NCBI RefSeq assembly: GCF_900111345.1
Contig: NZ_FOGY01000010.1
Coordinates: forward strand, 1 to 64,000
DNA: 64,000 nucleotides
Direction of reading: 5' to 3'
Source of the DNA: Psychrobacillus sp. OK032
GTDB taxonomy: Bacteria; Bacillota; Bacilli; Bacillales_A; Planococcaceae
Position numbers and translations under genes: made by a program. The notes under the pieces are model-generated. The model worked only from the letters and a program-made list of their open reading frames with translations, searched no databases and was not told the DNA's origin. This document shows, piece by piece, positions 31,736 through 44,200 of this stretch. The first letter of the stretch is position 1; each line of letters begins with the position of its first letter.

Positions 31736-32923
31736 TTACTTAGTGATAGTAGCAACTACACCAGCGCCTACAGTACGTCCACCCTCACGGATAGAGAATT
31801 TAGTACCTTCTTCAAGAGCGATAGGAGAGATTAGAGAAACAGTCATTTCGATGTTATCTCCAGGCATAACCATTTCTACGCCTTCTGGTAAGTTACAAAC
31901 ACCAGTTACATCAGTTGTACGGAAGTAGAACTGTGGACGGTAGTTTGTGAAGAATGGAGTATGACGTCCACCCTCTTCTTTAGAAAGAACATAAACTTCA
32001 GCTTTGAAGTCTGTGTGTGGTGTAATTGTACCTGGTTTAGCTAATACTTGACCACGTTGGATGTCTTCACGAGCAACCCCACGAAGTAGAGCACCGATGT
32101 TGTCACCAGCTTCTGCATAGTCAAGAAGTTTACGGAACATTTCAACACCTGTTACAGTAGTTGATTTTGCTTCTTCAGTAATACCGATGATGTCTACAAC
32201 GTCACCAATTTTAACTTGACCACGTTCAACACGTCCAGTTGCAACTGTACCACGACCAGTGATTGAGAATACATCCTCAACTGGCATCATGAATGGTTTG
32301 TCAGTTTGACGTTCTGGAGTTGGGATATAGCTATCTACTGCATCCATTAATTCAACGATTTTTTCTTCCCAATCTGCTTCGCCTTCAAGAGCTTTAAGAG
32401 CAGAACCTTTAATTACTGGAATGTCGTCTCCTGGGAAATCGTATTCAGAAAGAAGGTCACGAATTTCCATTTCAACTAATTCAAGAAGTTCTTCGTCGTC
32501 AACCATATCACATTTGTTCATGAATACAACTAGGTAAGGAACACCTACTTGACGTGAAAGAAGGATATGCTCACGAGTTTGTGGCATTGGGCCATCAGCA
32601 GCAGATACTACTAGGATACCGCCGTCCATTTGAGCTGCACCTGTGATCATGTTTTTAACATAGTCAGCATGTCCTGGGCAGTCTACGTGAGCGTAGTGAC
32701 GAGTTGCTGTTTCATACTCAACGTGTGAAGTATTGATTGTAATACCGCGTTCTTTTTCTTCAGGTGCGTTATCGATGTCAGCGTATGATCTAGCTGTACC
32801 ACCCATTTTTTTAGAAAGAACTGTTGCGATAGCAGCAGTTAAAGTTGTTTTACCATGGTCAACGTGTCCGATTGTACCAATATTAGCATGCGTTTTTGAA
32901 CGGTCAAATTTTTCTTTAGCCAT
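31736..32923 (-). CDS. tuf: elongation factor Tu
   Basis: 395 residues. G1 [10 protein letters not shown]3 [13 protein letters not shown]4 NKCDMVD, and the C-terminal [12 protein letters not shown]. Brings aminoacyl-tRNA to the ribosome with GTP. ATG 32923 with GAGGAGGATC upstream. Follows fusA by 117 nt, which contains a hairpin and a probable promoter. Confidence 0.99.
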   Translation of the reverse strand: MAKEKFDRSKTHANIGTIGHVDHGKTTLTAAIATVLSKKMGGTARSYADIDNAPEEKERGITINTSHVEYETATRHYAHVDCPGHADYVKNMITGAAQMDGGILVVSAADGPMPQTREHILLSRQVGVPYLVVFMNKCDMVDDEELLELVEMEIRDLLSEYDFPGDDIPVIKGSALKALEGEADWEEKIVELMDAVDSYIPTPERQTDKPFMMPVEDVFSITGRGTVATGRVERGQVKIGDVVDIIGITEEAKSTTVTGVEMFRKLLDYAEAGDNIGALLRGVAREDIQRGQVLAKPGTITPHTDFKAEVYVLSKEEGGRHTPFFTNYRPQFYFRTTDVTGVCNLPEGVEMVMPGDNIEMTVSLISPIALEEGTKFSIREGGRTVGAGVVATITK

Positions 32924-32959
32924 TTGAGAGATCCTCCTCAGTAATTGTATGATTTTTTA

Positions 32960-32999
32960 TGATAAAAGGTAGAGGGCGTACGTCCCTCTATCTTTTATA
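32960..32999 (-). other. hairpin in the fusA-tuf spacer
   Basis: TAAAAGGTAGAGGG (32963-32976) and CCCTCTATCTTTTA (32984-32997) form a 14-bp stem with a 7-nt loop. There is no T-run after it on either strand, so it is not a standard terminator. It would lie at the 5' end of a tuf transcript started at 33012-33040, where it could stabilise the RNA or guide processing. Confidence 0.6.
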
Positions 33000-33011
33000 C
33001 TCTATAAAATA

Positions 33012-33040
33012 GTTATACTTGAATTTTGGTGAAATATCAA
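33012..33040 (-). promoter_or_regulatory. probable internal promoter for tuf
   Basis: TTGATA, 17 nt, TATAAC on the minus strand, starting directly at the fusA stop codon. It would give tuf extra expression beyond the str operon. Confidence 0.5.
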
Positions 33041-35119
33041 TTATTCACCTTTATGTTTTTTAATAATTTCTTCCGAAATAGATTTTGGAACATCTTCATA
33101 GTGATCAAATACCATAGAGAATGTTCCGCGTCCTTGCGTGTTAGAACGTAAAGACGTTGCATATCCGAACATTTCAGCAAGTGGAACCATTGCACGTACT
33201 ACTTGTGCGTTACCACGAGCGTCCATACCTTCAACGCGACCACGACGAGACGTGATATCACCCATGATGTCTCCTAAATATTCTTCAGGAATAACAACTT
33301 CTACCTTCATGATTGGCTCAAGAAGTGCTGGGTTTACTTTAGATACAGCATTTTTCAATGCCATAGATGCAGCGATTTTAAATGCCATCTCATTCGAGTC
33401 AACATCATGGTATGATCCGTCGAATAATTTAGCTTTAATATCGATTAATGGGAATCCTGCGATTACACCATTGTCAAGAGAGTCGCGAAGACCCGCTTCA
33501 ACAGCTGGAATGTATTCACGTGGAACTACCCCACCAACGATTGCGTTTTCAAATTCAAAGCCTTTTCCTTCTTCGTTTGGAGAGAACTCAATCCAAACGT
33601 GTCCGAATTGACCACGTCCACCAGATTGGCGTACGAATTTACCTTCAACTTCAGCTGAAGAGCGGAAAGTTTCACGGTAAGATACTTGTGGAGCTCCCAC
33701 GTTAGCATCTACTTTAAATTCACGGCGCATACGGTCAACTAAGATATCTAGGTGAAGCTCACCCATACCAGCGATGATTACTTGACCAGTTTCTTGGTCT
33801 GTATGCACGCGGAATGTTGGATCTTCTTCTGATAGTTTTTGTAAAGCTTGACCCATTTTATCTTGGTCTGCTTTTGTTTTTGGTTCAACTGATAGTGAAA
33901 TAACTGGTTCTGGGAAATCCATAGATTCTAGAATTACTAGAGATTTTTCATCACATAGTGTATCACCAGTAGTTGTATCTTTTAAACCTACAGCCGCTGC
34001 GATATCTCCAGAGTGCACTTCTGAGATTTCTTCACGAGAGTTAGCATGCATTTGTAGAATACGTCCTACACGCTCACGCTTACCTTTTGTAGAGTTTTGT
34101 ACATACGAACCTGCTTGTAATGTACCAGAATATACGCGGAAGAATGTTAACTTACCAACATAAGGGTCTGTCATTACTTTGAACGCTAATGCTGAGAATG
34201 GTTCTGAGTCATCTGAATGACGTTCGATTTCTTCTTCAGTATCAGGGTCGATTCCTTTCATAGCAGCAATATCAAGTGGTGATGGAAGGTAAGCAACAAC
34301 TGCGTCAAGAACTTTTTGAACACCTTTGTTTTTAAATGCAGTACCACATACTACTGGATAGAATTCTACGTTTAGGGTACCTTTACGGATACCAGCAACT
34401 AATTCTTCGTTCGTAATTTCTTCCCCACCAAGATATTTTTCCATCAAATCTTCGTCAAGTTCAGCTACCGCTTCAACTAGTTTTTCACGGTATTCTTCAG
34501 CTTGCGCTTTGTATTCTTCTGGAATTTCTACTTCTTGGATGTCTGTTCCTAAGTCATTACCATACATAGTAGCTTTCATCGTTATTAAGTCGATAATACC
34601 GTTGAATTGATCTTCAGCACCAATTGGTAACTGAATTGGATGAGCATTTGCTTGTAAACGGTCATGAAGTGTTCCTACAGAATATAGGAAATCTGCACCC
34701 GTTTTATCCATTTTGTTAACGAATACAATACGTGGTACGCCATAAGTTGTAGCTTGACGCCATACTGTTTCAGTTTGTGGTTCAACACCAGATTGCGCAT
34801 CTAGTACTGTAACCGCACCATCAAGTACACGTAGTGAACGTTCAACTTCAACTGTGAAGTCTACGTGTCCAGGTGTATCGATGATATTTACACGGTGGTT
34901 ATCCCAAGCAGCTGTTGTTGCAGCAGAAGTGATTGTAATACCACGTTCTTGCTCTTGCTCCATCCAGTCCATTTGTGATGCACCTTCATGAGTTTCCCCA
35001 ATTTTGTGGATTTTACCAGTGTAATAAAGAATACGCTCCGTAGTAGTCGTTTTACCAGCATCGATGTGAGCCATGATCCCGATATTACGTGTTTTTTCTA
35101 AGGAGAACTCTCTAGCCAT
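33041..35119 (-). CDS. fusA: elongation factor G
   Basis: 692 residues, standard length. G1 [19 protein letters not shown], switch [28 protein letters not shown], and domain IV-V sequence [14 protein letters not shown] and [15 protein letters not shown]. Catalyses translocation. 55 nt after rpsG. Confidence 0.99.
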   Translation of the reverse strand: MAREFSLEKTRNIGIMAHIDAGKTTTTERILYYTGKIHKIGETHEGASQMDWMEQEQERGITITSAATTAAWDNHRVNIIDTPGHVDFTVEVERSLRVLDGAVTVLDAQSGVEPQTETVWRQATTYGVPRIVFVNKMDKTGADFLYSVGTLHDRLQANAHPIQLPIGAEDQFNGIIDLITMKATMYGNDLGTDIQEVEIPEEYKAQAEEYREKLVEAVAELDEDLMEKYLGGEEITNEELVAGIRKGTLNVEFYPVVCGTAFKNKGVQKVLDAVVAYLPSPLDIAAMKGIDPDTEEEIERHSDDSEPFSALAFKVMTDPYVGKLTFFRVYSGTLQAGSYVQNSTKGKRERVGRILQMHANSREEISEVHSGDIAAAVGLKDTTTGDTLCDEKSLVILESMDFPEPVISLSVEPKTKADQDKMGQALQKLSEEDPTFRVHTDQETGQVIIAGMGELHLDILVDRMRREFKVDANVGAPQVSYRETFRSSAEVEGKFVRQSGGRGQFGHVWIEFSPNEEGKGFEFENAIVGGVVPREYIPAVEAGLRDSLDNGVIAGFPLIDIKAKLFDGSYHDVDSNEMAFKIAASMALKNAVSKVNPALLEPIMKVEVVIPEEYLGDIMGDITSRRGRVEGMDARGNAQVVRAMVPLAEMFGYATSLRSNTQGRGTFSMVFDHYEDVPKSISEEIIKKHKGE

Positions 35120-35174
35120 ATTGTATTTCTCCTTCCAATTTCGGATTAGGGTATCAATTTAAAGTAAATCTATC

Positions 35175-35645
35175 TTACCAACGATAGTGTGCGAATGCTT
35201 TGTTAGCTTCCGCCATTTTGTGCATATCTTCACGTTTTTTAACTGAAGCACCAGTATTGTTAGATGCATCAAGAATTTCGTTAGCTAAACGTTCTTCCAT
35301 AGTTTTTTCTCCACGAAGGCGTGAATAGTTTACTAAGTAGCGAAGACCTAAAGTTGAACGGCGATCAGGACGTACTTCAACCGGTACTTGGTAGTTTGCA
35401 CCACCAACACGACGAGCACGTACTTCTAAAACTGGCATTACGTTGTTTAATGCAGCTTCAAATACTTCTAATGCATCTTTACCAGAACGTTCTTTTACAA
35501 GTTCAAACGCTCCGTATAGAATTTTTTGAGAAGTACCTCTTTTACCATCAACCATCATTTTATTGACTAAACGAGTTACTAGTTTCGAATTATAAATTGG
35601 ATCTGGTAACACGTCACGTTTGGAAACAGGACCTTTACGAGGCAT
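35175..35645 (-). CDS. rpsG: 30S ribosomal protein S7
   Basis: 156 residues. [40 protein letters not shown] and AHYRW at the end. Starts assembly of the 30S head. In E. coli it represses the str operon. Confidence 0.98.
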   Translation of the reverse strand: MPRKGPVSKRDVLPDPIYNSKLVTRLVNKMMVDGKRGTSQKILYGAFELVKERSGKDALEVFEAALNNVMPVLEVRARRVGGANYQVPVEVRPDRRSTLGLRYLVNYSRLRGEKTMEERLANEILDASNNTGASVKKREDMHKMAEANKAFAHYRW

Positions 35646-35686
35646 GTGTTTTCCTCCTTTCGACGAATGTCTAATTATAGATTAAA

Positions 35687-36106
35687 TTATTTCTTTTCTT
35701 TCGGGCGTTTTGCACCGTAAAGTGAACGGCTTTGCATACGACCATTAACTGCTGCTGTATCAAGAGCACCACGTACGATATGATAACGTACCCCTGGTAA
35801 ATCTTTTACACGTCCACCGCGTAGAAGAACAACACTGTGCTCTTGAAGGTTGTGACCTTCACCCGGAATATACGCGTTTACCTCTAACGTATTTGTTAAA
35901 CGTACACGTGCATATTTACGAAGTGCAGAGTTTGGTTTTTTCGGCGTCATAGTACCAACACGAGTACAAACCCCACGCTTTTGAGGTGAGTTCAGATTCG
36001 TAGCTGATTTTTTAAAGCTGTTATAGCCTTTTCCTAACGCTGGTGACTTAGATTTCGTGCTCTTGGATTGACGAGGCTTACGGACCAATTGGTTAACTGT
36101 AGGCAT
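35687..36106 (-). CDS. rpsL: 30S ribosomal protein S12
   Basis: 139 residues. [30 protein letters not shown] and [13 protein letters not shown]. Decoding-centre protein; the streptomycin-resistance positions (Lys in TPKKPNS and the PGVRYH loop) look wild-type. Confidence 0.98.
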   Translation of the reverse strand: MPTVNQLVRKPRQSKSTKSKSPALGKGYNSFKKSATNLNSPQKRGVCTRVGTMTPKKPNSALRKYARVRLTNTLEVNAYIPGEGHNLQEHSVVLLRGGRVKDLPGVRYHIVRGALDTAAVNGRMQSRSLYGAKRPKEKK

Positions 36107-36205
36107 CGATTATTCCTCCCTTCATTTCATCTTGTTAATACCACACATCCAGGTGGTTCATTTTTTGGGTAAAAACAAAGCTTTTGTGTTTTACACAAAA
36201 ACTAC

Positions 36206-36454
36206 TTACACAGTAATAGCTACTACTGACGCGCTGACGCGCAATCCACAAGCTTTACCAAGATCTACTTTAGACTCAACATAGTGAATAAATACATTGT
36301 TTTCTTGTGCTGTTAATCGTGCTAGTTCAATGATATTTTCCTCTACATCAAGCGCAATATAAACTTCTTTGACAAACCTTTTTTTCATTGCTTTTACTGC
36401 TTGCTTTGTACCAATGATTGTTTTTTTCGCTTGCTTTACTTTTTCATAAGACAT
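36206..36454 (-). CDS. ybxF: L7Ae-like ribosomal protein (YbxF)
   Basis: 82 residues from ATG 36454, 8 nt after GGAGG; the open frame extends 19 codons further without a site. MSYEKVKQAKKTIIGTKQAVKAM matches B. subtilis YbxF, a kink-turn binding protein of the L7Ae/L30e fold encoded before rpsL. It opens the str operon behind its own promoter. Confidence 0.93.
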   Translation of the reverse strand: MSYEKVKQAKKTIIGTKQAVKAMKKRFVKEVYIALDVEENIIELARLTAQENNVFIHYVESKVDLGKACGLRVSASVVAITV

Positions 36455-36501
36455 TTTCATATCCTCCAAAGTTACAAGTCCGATAACTATCAACCTTAAG
36501 T

Positions 36502-36530
36502 ATATTATCATTCCTTGAAAAAAGTGTCAA
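36502..36530 (-). promoter_or_regulatory. SigA promoter of the str operon (ybxF-rpsL-rpsG-fusA)
   Basis: Perfect TTGACA, 17 nt, TAATAT on the minus strand, just downstream of the rpoC terminator, start near 36495. Confidence 0.88.
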
Positions 36531-36542
36531 CACTTATCATGA

Positions 36543-36578
36543 AAATTATTAGGGAGAATTTGTTCTCCCTAATATTTT
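36543..36578. terminator. terminator after rpoC
   Basis: 11-bp perfect stem ATTAGGGAGAA / TTCTCCCTAAT with a 4-nt loop, A/T-rich on both sides, beginning a few nt after the rpoC stop. The U-tract on the minus strand (AATTTTC) is modest. Confidence 0.75.
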
Positions 36579-36581
36579 TCC

Positions 36582-39500
36582 TTACTCAGCCTTTACTGCT
36601 TCTTTTTCCGCATCCGCTTCATTAGGAGAGATTTCAATTTGACGATAACGTTGCATTCCAGTACCAGCTGGAACTAGTTTACCGATAATTACATTCTCTT
36701 TTAATCCTAATAATTCATCACGTTTTCCTTTAATCGCCGCATCTGTTAAGACACGAGTTGTTTCTTGGAATGATGCAGCAGATAAGAACGATTCTGTTTC
36801 AAGTGAAGCTTTTGTAATACCAAGGATAACTGGGCGACAAGTTGCAGGTATTTTACCTTGTAAAACAGCATCTTTGTTTGCTTCAGCAAATTGATGGATA
36901 TCAAGCAATGAACCAGGAAGTAGGTCTGTTTCACCTGCTTCAATAATTCGGACTTTACGAAGCATTTGGCGTACCATTACTTCGATGTGCTTATCCCCAA
37001 TTTCTACCCCTTGCATACGATAAACTTTTTGTACCTCTTTTAATAAGTACACTTGAACCGTTGAAACGTCTTTAACTTTTAGCAATTCTTTCGGATCCAC
37101 GGAACCCTCTGTTAGGACTTGACCACGATTAATAACATCGTTTAATTGAACTTTTAAACGTGCATTATAAGGTGCTAAGTATTTACGAGTTTCTACAGTA
37201 CCTTGAATTGTAATTTCTTTTTGTCCTTCTCTAATTTCATCAATTTCGGTAACAGTACCGGAAATTTCTGAAATAACAGCTTGCCCTTTCGGATTACGAG
37301 CTTCGAAGATTTCTTGGATACGAGGAAGACCTTGTGTAATATCGTCTCCTGCAACCCCACCTGTATGGAATGTACGCATCGTTAACTGAGTACCTGGTTC
37401 ACCGATTGATTGAGCAGCAATAATACCTACTGCTTCACCAACTTCTACAGTATCACCAGTCGCTAAGTTTAGACCGTAACATTTTTTACATACACCATGT
37501 TTTGTATTACATGTGAATGCAGAACGAATCGTCAATTCTTCAATTCCTGCTTCTTCAATCACTCGAGCAACGTCTTGTGTAATTAGTCCGTCTTTTTCTA
37601 AGATGACTTCATTTGTAGTTGGATGGAAAATTGTTTTCTTCGTATGGCGACCAACAATACGTTCACCAAACTCTTCAATAACTTCCGTCCCTTCCATAAG
37701 TGAGCCAATCAGTAAGCCACGATCTGTTCCACAATCGTCTTCACGAACGATTACATCTTGCGCAACGTCTACTAGACGACGAGTTAAATAACCTGAATCG
37801 GCTGTTTTAAGCGCTGTATCGGCAAGACCTTTACGAGCACCATGCGTAGAAATGAAATACTCGAGTACAGTTAATCCCTCACGGAATGATGACTTGATCG
37901 GAAGTTCGATAATTCGTCCTGCCGGGTTGGCCATAAGTCCACGCATACCTGCAAGCTGAGTAAAGTTAGATGCGTTACCACGGGCACCAGAGTCACTCAT
38001 CATGAAGATTGGGTTCATGTTATCAAGGGTTTTCATCAGCTTCTCTTGAATTACTTCTTTTGCTTTACTCCAATGTCCGATTACGCTAGCATAACGCTCT
38101 TCTTCCGTGATTAGACCACGGCGGAATTGTTTCAACACTTTATCTACTTTACCTTGTGCCTCTTCTAATATTTCACCTTTATCAGGAAGTACTACGATAT
38201 CCGAAATACCAATTGTAATACCTGCTTTAGTAGAATATTTAAAGCCAAGTGCTTTCATGCGGTCAAGCATTTTAGAAGTTTCCGTGATGTGGAAGTTCTT
38301 AAATACTTCTGCAATGATATTACCAAGAATTTTTTTCTTGAATGGCTGTACAAGATCTGTAGATTCAATATGTTTTTTTACATCTGTCGTTGTAGAGACA
38401 AAATATTTTTCCGGAGTTTCAACTTGTAAGTTGAAATCCGTTGGCTCATTAATATACGGGAACGTTTCTGGTAGTATTTCATTGAAAATTACTTTACCTA
38501 CCGTTGTTAGTAATAGCATCTTGTTTTGTTCTTCCGTAAATGTTTGGTTTTTTAAGGATGATGCTGCAATTGCGATACGCGTATGCAAATGTACATGCCC
38601 TGTATTGTAAGCAATTAGCACTTCTTCTGGACCGTAGAACGTAGAACCTTCTCCTGTTGCTCCTTTACGTTCAAGCGTTAAGTAATAGTTTCCTAAAACC
38701 ATATCTTGAGAAGGTGTAACAACTGGTTTTCCGTCTTTCGGGTTTAGAATGTTTTGTGCTGCAAGCATTAATAGACGGGCCTCTGCTTGTGCTTCTGCAG
38801 ATAGTGGAACGTGAACAGCCATCTGGTCACCATCGAAGTCAGCGTTATAAGCTGTACATACTAATGGATGAAGACGAATTGCACGACCTTCTACTAATGT
38901 TGGTTCGAATGCTTGAATACCTAGACGGTGAAGAGTAGGTGCGCGGTTTAGTAAAACCGGATGCTCCTTAATAACATCTTCTAATACATCCCAAACTTCT
39001 GCATGCATACGTTCAATTTTACGTTTTGCACTTTTAATGTTGTGAGCTAACCCACGTTCAACAAGTTCTTTCATCACAAATGGTTTGAATAACTCAATTG
39101 CCATTTCTTTTGGAAGTCCACATTGATACATTTTCAAGTTTGGTCCTACTACAATAACCGAACGACCAGAATAGTCTACACGTTTACCAAGTAAGTTTTG
39201 ACGGAAACGACCTTGTTTCCCTTTCAGCATATGCGATAGTGATTTTAATGGACGGTTACCAGGTCCAGTAACTGGACGACCACGGCGACCATTATCAATT
39301 AAAGCGTCTACAGCCTCTTGTAACATACGTTTTTCGTTTTGAACAATAATGCTAGGAGCACCAAGGTCTAGTAAACGTTTTAAACGGTTATTACGGTTAA
39401 TAACACGACGATACAAATCATTTAGGTCAGATGTAGCAAAACGTCCACCATCTAATTGAACCATTGGACGTAATTCTGGTGGGATTACCGGAAGTACATC

Positions 39501-40184
39501 TAAGATCATCCAATCCGGTTTGTTTCCTGAGTTACGGAATGATTCTACTACTTCTAAACGTTTAATCGCACGTGTACGGCGTTGACCTTGTGCTGTTTTC
39601 AACTCTTCTTTTAAACTTTCTGTTTCATTTTCTAAATCAATTTCTTGAAGTAGACGTTTAATAGCCTCCGCACCCATAGCAGCTTGGAACTTAGTGCCAA
39701 ATTTATCACGGTATGCTCGATATTCTTTTTCAGAAAGTAATTGTTTCTTTTCAAGTGGCGTATCCGCCGGCTCGATTACTACGTAAGAGGCAAAATAGAT
39801 TACTTCTTCAAGTGATCTTGGAGACATATCTAAAAGTAGACCCATACGACTTGGAATACCTTTGAAATACCAAATATGTGATACTGGTGCAGCTAATTCG
39901 ATATGACCCATACGTTCTCGACGAACTTTCGAACGTGTAACTTCTACTCCACAACGATCACATACGACGCCTTTATAACGAACTCGTTTGTATTTACCGC
40001 AGTGACATTCCCAGTCTTTTGTTGGACCGAAAATACGCTCACAGAACAAACCGTCTTTTTCAGGTTTTAATGTACGATAGTTAATCGTTTCAGGCTTTTT
40101 TACTTCCCCATAAGACCATGAACGGATTTTATCAGGTGAAGCTAAACCGATTTTCATATACTCAAAATTATTAACGTCTATCAA
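36582..40184 (-). CDS. rpoC: RNA polymerase beta' subunit
   Basis: 1200 residues, matching Bacillus. N-terminal zinc ligands [20 protein letters not shown], the catalytic [16 protein letters not shown], the bridge/trigger region and a second zinc site [13 protein letters not shown]. The start is TTG at 40184 with GGGAGGT 8 nt upstream. Follows rpoB after an unusually long 234-nt spacer that holds a repeat. Confidence 0.99.
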   Translation of the reverse strand: MIDVNNFEYMKIGLASPDKIRSWSYGEVKKPETINYRTLKPEKDGLFCERIFGPTKDWECHCGKYKRVRYKGVVCDRCGVEVTRSKVRRERMGHIELAAPVSHIWYFKGIPSRMGLLLDMSPRSLEEVIYFASYVVIEPADTPLEKKQLLSEKEYRAYRDKFGTKFQAAMGAEAIKRLLQEIDLENETESLKEELKTAQGQRRTRAIKRLEVVESFRNSGNKPDWMILDVLPVIPPELRPMVQLDGGRFATSDLNDLYRRVINRNNRLKRLLDLGAPSIIVQNEKRMLQEAVDALIDNGRRGRPVTGPGNRPLKSLSHMLKGKQGRFRQNLLGKRVDYSGRSVIVVGPNLKMYQCGLPKEMAIELFKPFVMKELVERGLAHNIKSAKRKIERMHAEVWDVLEDVIKEHPVLLNRAPTLHRLGIQAFEPTLVEGRAIRLHPLVCTAYNADFDGDQMAVHVPLSAEAQAEARLLMLAAQNILNPKDGKPVVTPSQDMVLGNYYLTLERKGATGEGSTFYGPEEVLIAYNTGHVHLHTRIAIAASSLKNQTFTEEQNKMLLLTTVGKVIFNEILPETFPYINEPTDFNLQVETPEKYFVSTTTDVKKHIESTDLVQPFKKKILGNIIAEVFKNFHITETSKMLDRMKALGFKYSTKAGITIGISDIVVLPDKGEILEEAQGKVDKVLKQFRRGLITEEERYASVIGHWSKAKEVIQEKLMKTLDNMNPIFMMSDSGARGNASNFTQLAGMRGLMANPAGRIIELPIKSSFREGLTVLEYFISTHGARKGLADTALKTADSGYLTRRLVDVAQDVIVREDDCGTDRGLLIGSLMEGTEVIEEFGERIVGRHTKKTIFHPTTNEVILEKDGLITQDVARVIEEAGIEELTIRSAFTCNTKHGVCKKCYGLNLATGDTVEVGEAVGIIAAQSIGEPGTQLTMRTFHTGGVAGDDITQGLPRIQEIFEARNPKGQAVISEISGTVTEIDEIREGQKEITIQGTVETRKYLAPYNARLKVQLNDVINRGQVLTEGSVDPKELLKVKDVSTVQVYLLKEVQKVYRMQGVEIGDKHIEVMVRQMLRKVRIIEAGETDLLPGSLLDIHQFAEANKDAVLQGKIPATCRPVILGITKASLETESFLSAASFQETTRVLTDAAIKGKRDELLGLKENVIIGKLVPAGTGMQRYRQIEISPNEADAEKEAVKAE

Positions 40185-40265
40185 GGAGCCTACCTCCCTC
40201 TAGTCTTGTGTCTTTTAAAAAGACTTTCCAAGTAGCTCTGCATTATGCAATTTTATACGGAAATA

Positions 40266-40298
40266 CGGACAGGTATCACCTGTCCGATTTTTTTTTTT
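40266..40298 (+). terminator. plus-strand terminator in the rpoB-rpoC spacer
   Basis: CGGACAGGT / ACCTGTCCG, 3-nt loop, followed by A and 11 T on the plus strand. It faces against rpoB-rpoC, so it would stop antisense transcription, while the sense mRNA would carry only the hairpin preceded by an A-run. Confidence 0.75.
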
Positions 40299-40420
40299 GT
40301 CTAGCTCTAGCGCCTAGCCCCTCTGGGTCAAATACCCTTCGATCACGAAGTCAAAGTGCGACTTCTATGAGGGAAGAACATTTGCCTGTCGGGGTTGACA
40401 TAGGCACTTGCGCTTATCTT
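40299..40420 (+). repeat. family II palindromic repeat between rpoB and rpoC
   Basis: Begins GTCTAGCTCTAGCGCCTAG and ends TAGGCACTTGCGCTTATCTT, with inner pairing of CCCC and GGGG blocks. The end motifs resemble the segments at 9438-9540 and 58859-58931, and, from memory, a common Bacillales intergenic repeat whose ends read TCTAGCTCCAGCGCC...GGCGCTT. It reaches the last bases of rpoB. Confidence 0.6.
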
Positions 40421-43400
40421 ATTCCACAGTTCCGACTGGTTCCTCTTCATTTGCTTGTGGCAAAATTCCAAGTGCGTCAGCTGCTGGAATATCGTCATCT
40501 TCATCTAAGTCACGAAGTTCAATTTCTTCTTCGTCAATCGATAACATCTTAACGTCCATACCTAAACTTTGTAATTCCTTGATCAATACTTTGAATGATT
40601 CTGGAACACCAGGTTCTGGTACGCTTTCTCCTTTAACAATTGCTTCGTACGTTTTTACACGTCCTACAACGTCATCGGATTTTACAGTTAAAATTTCTTG
40701 TAATGTATAAGCCGCACCGTATGCTTCAAGTGCCCATACTTCCATCTCTCCAAAACGTTGCCCACCAAATTGCGCTTTCCCTCCAAGAGGCTGTTGCGTA
40801 ACGAGTGAGTACGGTCCAGTTGAGCGAGCATGTAACTTATCATCTACCATGTGGGCAAGTTTAATCATATACATAACCCCAACAGAAACGCGGTTATCAA
40901 ATGGTTCACCTGAACGCCCATCATATAAAGTAGTTTTACCATCTCGGTTTAGACCTGCTTCTTCCATTGTGGTCCAAACGTCTTCTTCGTTGGCACCATC
41001 AAATACTGGTGAAGCCATATGAACCCCAATTATTCTAGAAGCCATACCTAAGTGTAGCTCTAATACTTGCCCAATGTTCATACGAGATGGTACACCAAGT
41101 GGATTTAACATGATATCAACTGGTGTGCCGTCTGGAAGGAATGGCATGTCTTCTTCCGGAAGGATACGCGAGATAACCCCTTTGTTACCGTGACGTCCGG
41201 CCATTTTATCCCCAACGGAGATTTTACGTTTTTGAACGATATAAGCACGAACTAATTGGTTAACACCTGGAGATAATTCATCGCCATCTTCACGATTAAA
41301 GACTTTTACATCTAATACAATCCCACCAGCACCATGAGGCACACGTAGAGATGTATCACGAACTTCACGTGCTTTTTCACCAAAAATAGCATGTAGTAAC
41401 CGTTCTTCTGCAGTTAGTTCAGTAACTCCTTTAGGCGTTACTTTACCAACTAAAATATCACCGTCGCGTACTTCTGCACCTACACGGATAATTCCACGAT
41501 CATCTAAGTTGCGTAGTGCATCTTCTCCGACGTTTGGAATATCTCTTGTGATTTCTTCTGGTCCAAGCTTCGTGTCACGTGATTCTGATTCGTATTCTTC
41601 AATATGCACAGAAGTATATACATCATCTTTCACAAGACGCTCACTCATAATTACAGCATCCTCGTAGTTGTATCCATCCCATGTCATGAAGGCTACTAGC
41701 ACATTACGCCCTAAAGCAAGCTCTCCTTGTTCCATAGAAGGTCCATCTGCAAGAATATCAAGTGGTTTTACTCGATCTCCCACTTTAACAATTGGACGTT
41801 GATTTATAGATGTTCCGTGGTTAGATCGTTCGAATTTATGGACTTTATACGAAGTTAAATCACCTTTAACTTCTTTTCCATCCACTTCTTCGATGCGCCG
41901 AACACGAATTTCTTTCGCTTCCACATGCTCTACGATTCCGTGATACTTAGCAATAACAGCAGCTCCAGAATCACGTGCGTTTACATGCTCCATACCAGTT
42001 CCTACAAACGGAGCTTCCGGATTTAATAACGGAACAGCTTGACGTTGCATGTTCGCGCCCATTAACGCACGGTTCGAGTCATCGTTTTCTAAGAATGGAA
42101 TACATGCCGTTGCTGCAGAAACAACTTGTTTTGGAGAAACGTCCATGTAATCCACTTGTTCTTTTCTAAATACCGTGTTATCCCCTCGGAAACGCCCTAC
42201 TACTTCTTCTTTTAAGAACTCACCTTCATCTGATAATGGAGAGTTTGCTTGTGCTACCACATAGTTATCCTCTTCATCCGCAGTTAAATAGTCAATGCGC
42301 ATTGTTACTAAGCCTGTCTCTGGGTCAACCCGGCGATACGGCGTTTCGATAAATCCAAATTTATTCACTTTTGCAAAGCTCGAAAGTGAGTTAATAAGTC
42401 CAATGTTTGGACCCTCAGGTGTTTCGATTGGACACATACGACCATAGTGAGAATAGTGAACGTCACGTACTTCAAAACCAGCACGTTCACGTGTTAAACC
42501 ACCGGGTCCAAGCGCTGACAGACGACGTTTATGCGTAAGTTCAGCAAGTGGGTTTGTTTGGTCCATGAATTGTGATAATTGCGAGCTACCAAAGAATTCT
42601 TTAATAGATGCAATAACTGGTCGAATATTAATAAGTTGTTGAGGCACGATGGATTGTGTGTCGTTAATAGACATACGTTCACGCACCACACGTTCCATAC
42701 GAGAAAGACCAATACGGAATTGATTTTGTAATAATTCTCCTACTGAACGTAAACGTCGGTTACCAAGATGGTCAATATCATCTGTGTTTCCAACATTAAA
42801 TAACAGATTAAAGAAATAACCAACAGAAGATACGATATCAGCTGGTGTAATATTTTTTATTTCATTCTCTACATATGCATTACTAATAACATTAATTTCT
42901 TTTTGCTCTTCATCATTTGGAGCAAATATTTTAATCGATTGGATCGTAATGTCGTCTTCTAAAACACCACCAACTTGAGATAATGTTTTGAAGCCAATTC
43001 CATTTTCTAAATGAGGAATCAGTTTATCTAGTACTCGACGATCGATAAGTGTACCAGCTTCTACTAATATCTCACCCGTTTCTGGATCCACTAACGTTTC
43101 TGCTACCGTTTGATTAAATAAACGATTTTTTATATGCAGTTTTTTATTCATTTTGTAACGACCAACATTTGCTAAGTCATAGCGTTTTGGGTCAAAGAAG
43201 CGAGAATATAATAAGCTCTTTGCACTTTCTACTGTTGGTGGTTCACCAGGGCGTAAACGCTCATAGATTTCAAGTAACGCTTTTTCAGACGTTTCTGTAT
43301 TATCTTTTTCGAGTGTGTTACGTAAATATTCGTTGTCACCGATTAAATCGATGATTTCTTGATCGGATCCAAAACCTAATGCGCGAAGTAAAACAGTCAC

Positions 43401-43973
43401 TGGTAATTTACGCGTGCGATCGATACGGACGTACACAACGTCTTTTGCATCAATTTCATATTCTAACCATGCACCGCGGTTTGGGATTACTGTTGCCCCA
43501 AAGCCTTTTTTACCGTTTTTGTCTGTTTTGTCATGGAAGTAAACACTTGGTGAACGGACTAACTGAGATACGATAACGCGCTCAGCACCATTAATTACGA
43601 AAGTACCTGTTTCTGTCATAAGTGGGAAATCACCCATGAAGACATCTTGTTCTTTCACTTCGTCCGTTTCTTTGTTGTGGAGACGCACTTTTACGCGCAG
43701 TGGTGCCGCATATGTTGTGTCACGTTCTTTCGATTCGTCGACGGAATATTTCGGTTCATTCAAACTATAGTCGACAAATTCAAGTGATAGATTGCCTGTA
43801 AAGTCCTCGATTGGTGAAATATCTTTAAACATTTCACGTAAACCTTCTTCAAGGAACCATTCGTAAGATGCTGTTTGAATTTCGATTAGATTCGGAAGTT
43901 CAAGCACCTCACTAATACGCGCAAAGCTTCTGCGCTGGCGGTGTTGTCCGTACTGAACTAGTTGACCTGTCAA
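40419..43973 (-). CDS. rpoB: RNA polymerase beta subunit
   Basis: 1184 residues from a TTG at 43973 (GAGGGG 8-9 nt upstream), matching the TTG start of B. subtilis; a GTG three codons earlier overlaps the ribosome site. The rifampicin region [20 protein letters not shown]...[11 protein letters not shown] looks wild-type. C-terminal [19 protein letters not shown] and an acidic tail. Leader of about 130-190 nt with two promoters and an attenuator-like hairpin. Confidence 0.99.
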   Translation of the reverse strand: MTGQLVQYGQHRQRRSFARISEVLELPNLIEIQTASYEWFLEEGLREMFKDISPIEDFTGNLSLEFVDYSLNEPKYSVDESKERDTTYAAPLRVKVRLHNKETDEVKEQDVFMGDFPLMTETGTFVINGAERVIVSQLVRSPSVYFHDKTDKNGKKGFGATVIPNRGAWLEYEIDAKDVVYVRIDRTRKLPVTVLLRALGFGSDQEIIDLIGDNEYLRNTLEKDNTETSEKALLEIYERLRPGEPPTVESAKSLLYSRFFDPKRYDLANVGRYKMNKKLHIKNRLFNQTVAETLVDPETGEILVEAGTLIDRRVLDKLIPHLENGIGFKTLSQVGGVLEDDITIQSIKIFAPNDEEQKEINVISNAYVENEIKNITPADIVSSVGYFFNLLFNVGNTDDIDHLGNRRLRSVGELLQNQFRIGLSRMERVVRERMSINDTQSIVPQQLINIRPVIASIKEFFGSSQLSQFMDQTNPLAELTHKRRLSALGPGGLTRERAGFEVRDVHYSHYGRMCPIETPEGPNIGLINSLSSFAKVNKFGFIETPYRRVDPETGLVTMRIDYLTADEEDNYVVAQANSPLSDEGEFLKEEVVGRFRGDNTVFRKEQVDYMDVSPKQVVSAATACIPFLENDDSNRALMGANMQRQAVPLLNPEAPFVGTGMEHVNARDSGAAVIAKYHGIVEHVEAKEIRVRRIEEVDGKEVKGDLTSYKVHKFERSNHGTSINQRPIVKVGDRVKPLDILADGPSMEQGELALGRNVLVAFMTWDGYNYEDAVIMSERLVKDDVYTSVHIEEYESESRDTKLGPEEITRDIPNVGEDALRNLDDRGIIRVGAEVRDGDILVGKVTPKGVTELTAEERLLHAIFGEKAREVRDTSLRVPHGAGGIVLDVKVFNREDGDELSPGVNQLVRAYIVQKRKISVGDKMAGRHGNKGVISRILPEEDMPFLPDGTPVDIMLNPLGVPSRMNIGQVLELHLGMASRIIGVHMASPVFDGANEEDVWTTMEEAGLNRDGKTTLYDGRSGEPFDNRVSVGVMYMIKLAHMVDDKLHARSTGPYSLVTQQPLGGKAQFGGQRFGEMEVWALEAYGAAYTLQEILTVKSDDVVGRVKTYEAIVKGESVPEPGVPESFKVLIKELQSLGMDVKMLSIDEEEIELRDLDEDDDIPAADALGILPQANEEEPVGTVE

Positions 43974-44043
43974 CTCATTCACCCCTCAATAAAGCGATAA
44001 TAGGTCTTTTCGATATACACATTTTGGTGTATGATATCGATAA

Positions 44044-44079
44044 GACAAAAATAAAACGAGTTCTATAAGAGCTCATTTT
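44044..44079 (-). terminator. attenuator-like hairpin in the rpoB leader
   Basis: AAAATGAGCTC / GAACTCGTTTT (one mismatch), 5-nt loop, then TATTTTTG on the minus strand. It lies after both promoters and about 70 nt before rpoB, so it could terminate part of the transcripts. A second hairpin (TATA/ACAC-type stem, about 44007-44040) follows before the ribosome site. Confidence 0.6.
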
Positions 44080-44105
44080 TCGATTAACCAAACTTTTTCT
44101 CGGCC

Positions 44106-44135
44106 AGTATACCCATTTTTATAAGTTTTATTCAA
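44106..44135 (-). promoter_or_regulatory. second promoter of rpoB
   Basis: TTGAAT, 18 nt, TATACT on the minus strand, inside the rpoB leader. Confidence 0.55.
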
Positions 44136-44170
44136 AAGGGCACACGTCCTCAAAATAATATTTTTGCATT

Positions 44171-44199
44171 TTATTATAATATCATAGCGATTTTGTCAA
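44171..44199 (-). promoter_or_regulatory. promoter of rpoB-rpoC
   Basis: Perfect TTGACA on the minus strand with TAATAA after 17 nt or TATAAT after 15 nt. It begins immediately after the stop codon of the methyltransferase gene. Confidence 0.65.
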
Positions 44200-44200
44200 G

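Noticed and set aside
33138-33611. Plus-strand open frame (157 codons)
   Set aside because: Antisense shadow of fusA with no start signal.
38107-38610. Long plus-strand open frame (167 codons)
   Set aside because: Antisense shadow of rpoC; low-complexity composition follows the reverse complement of a strongly coding sequence.
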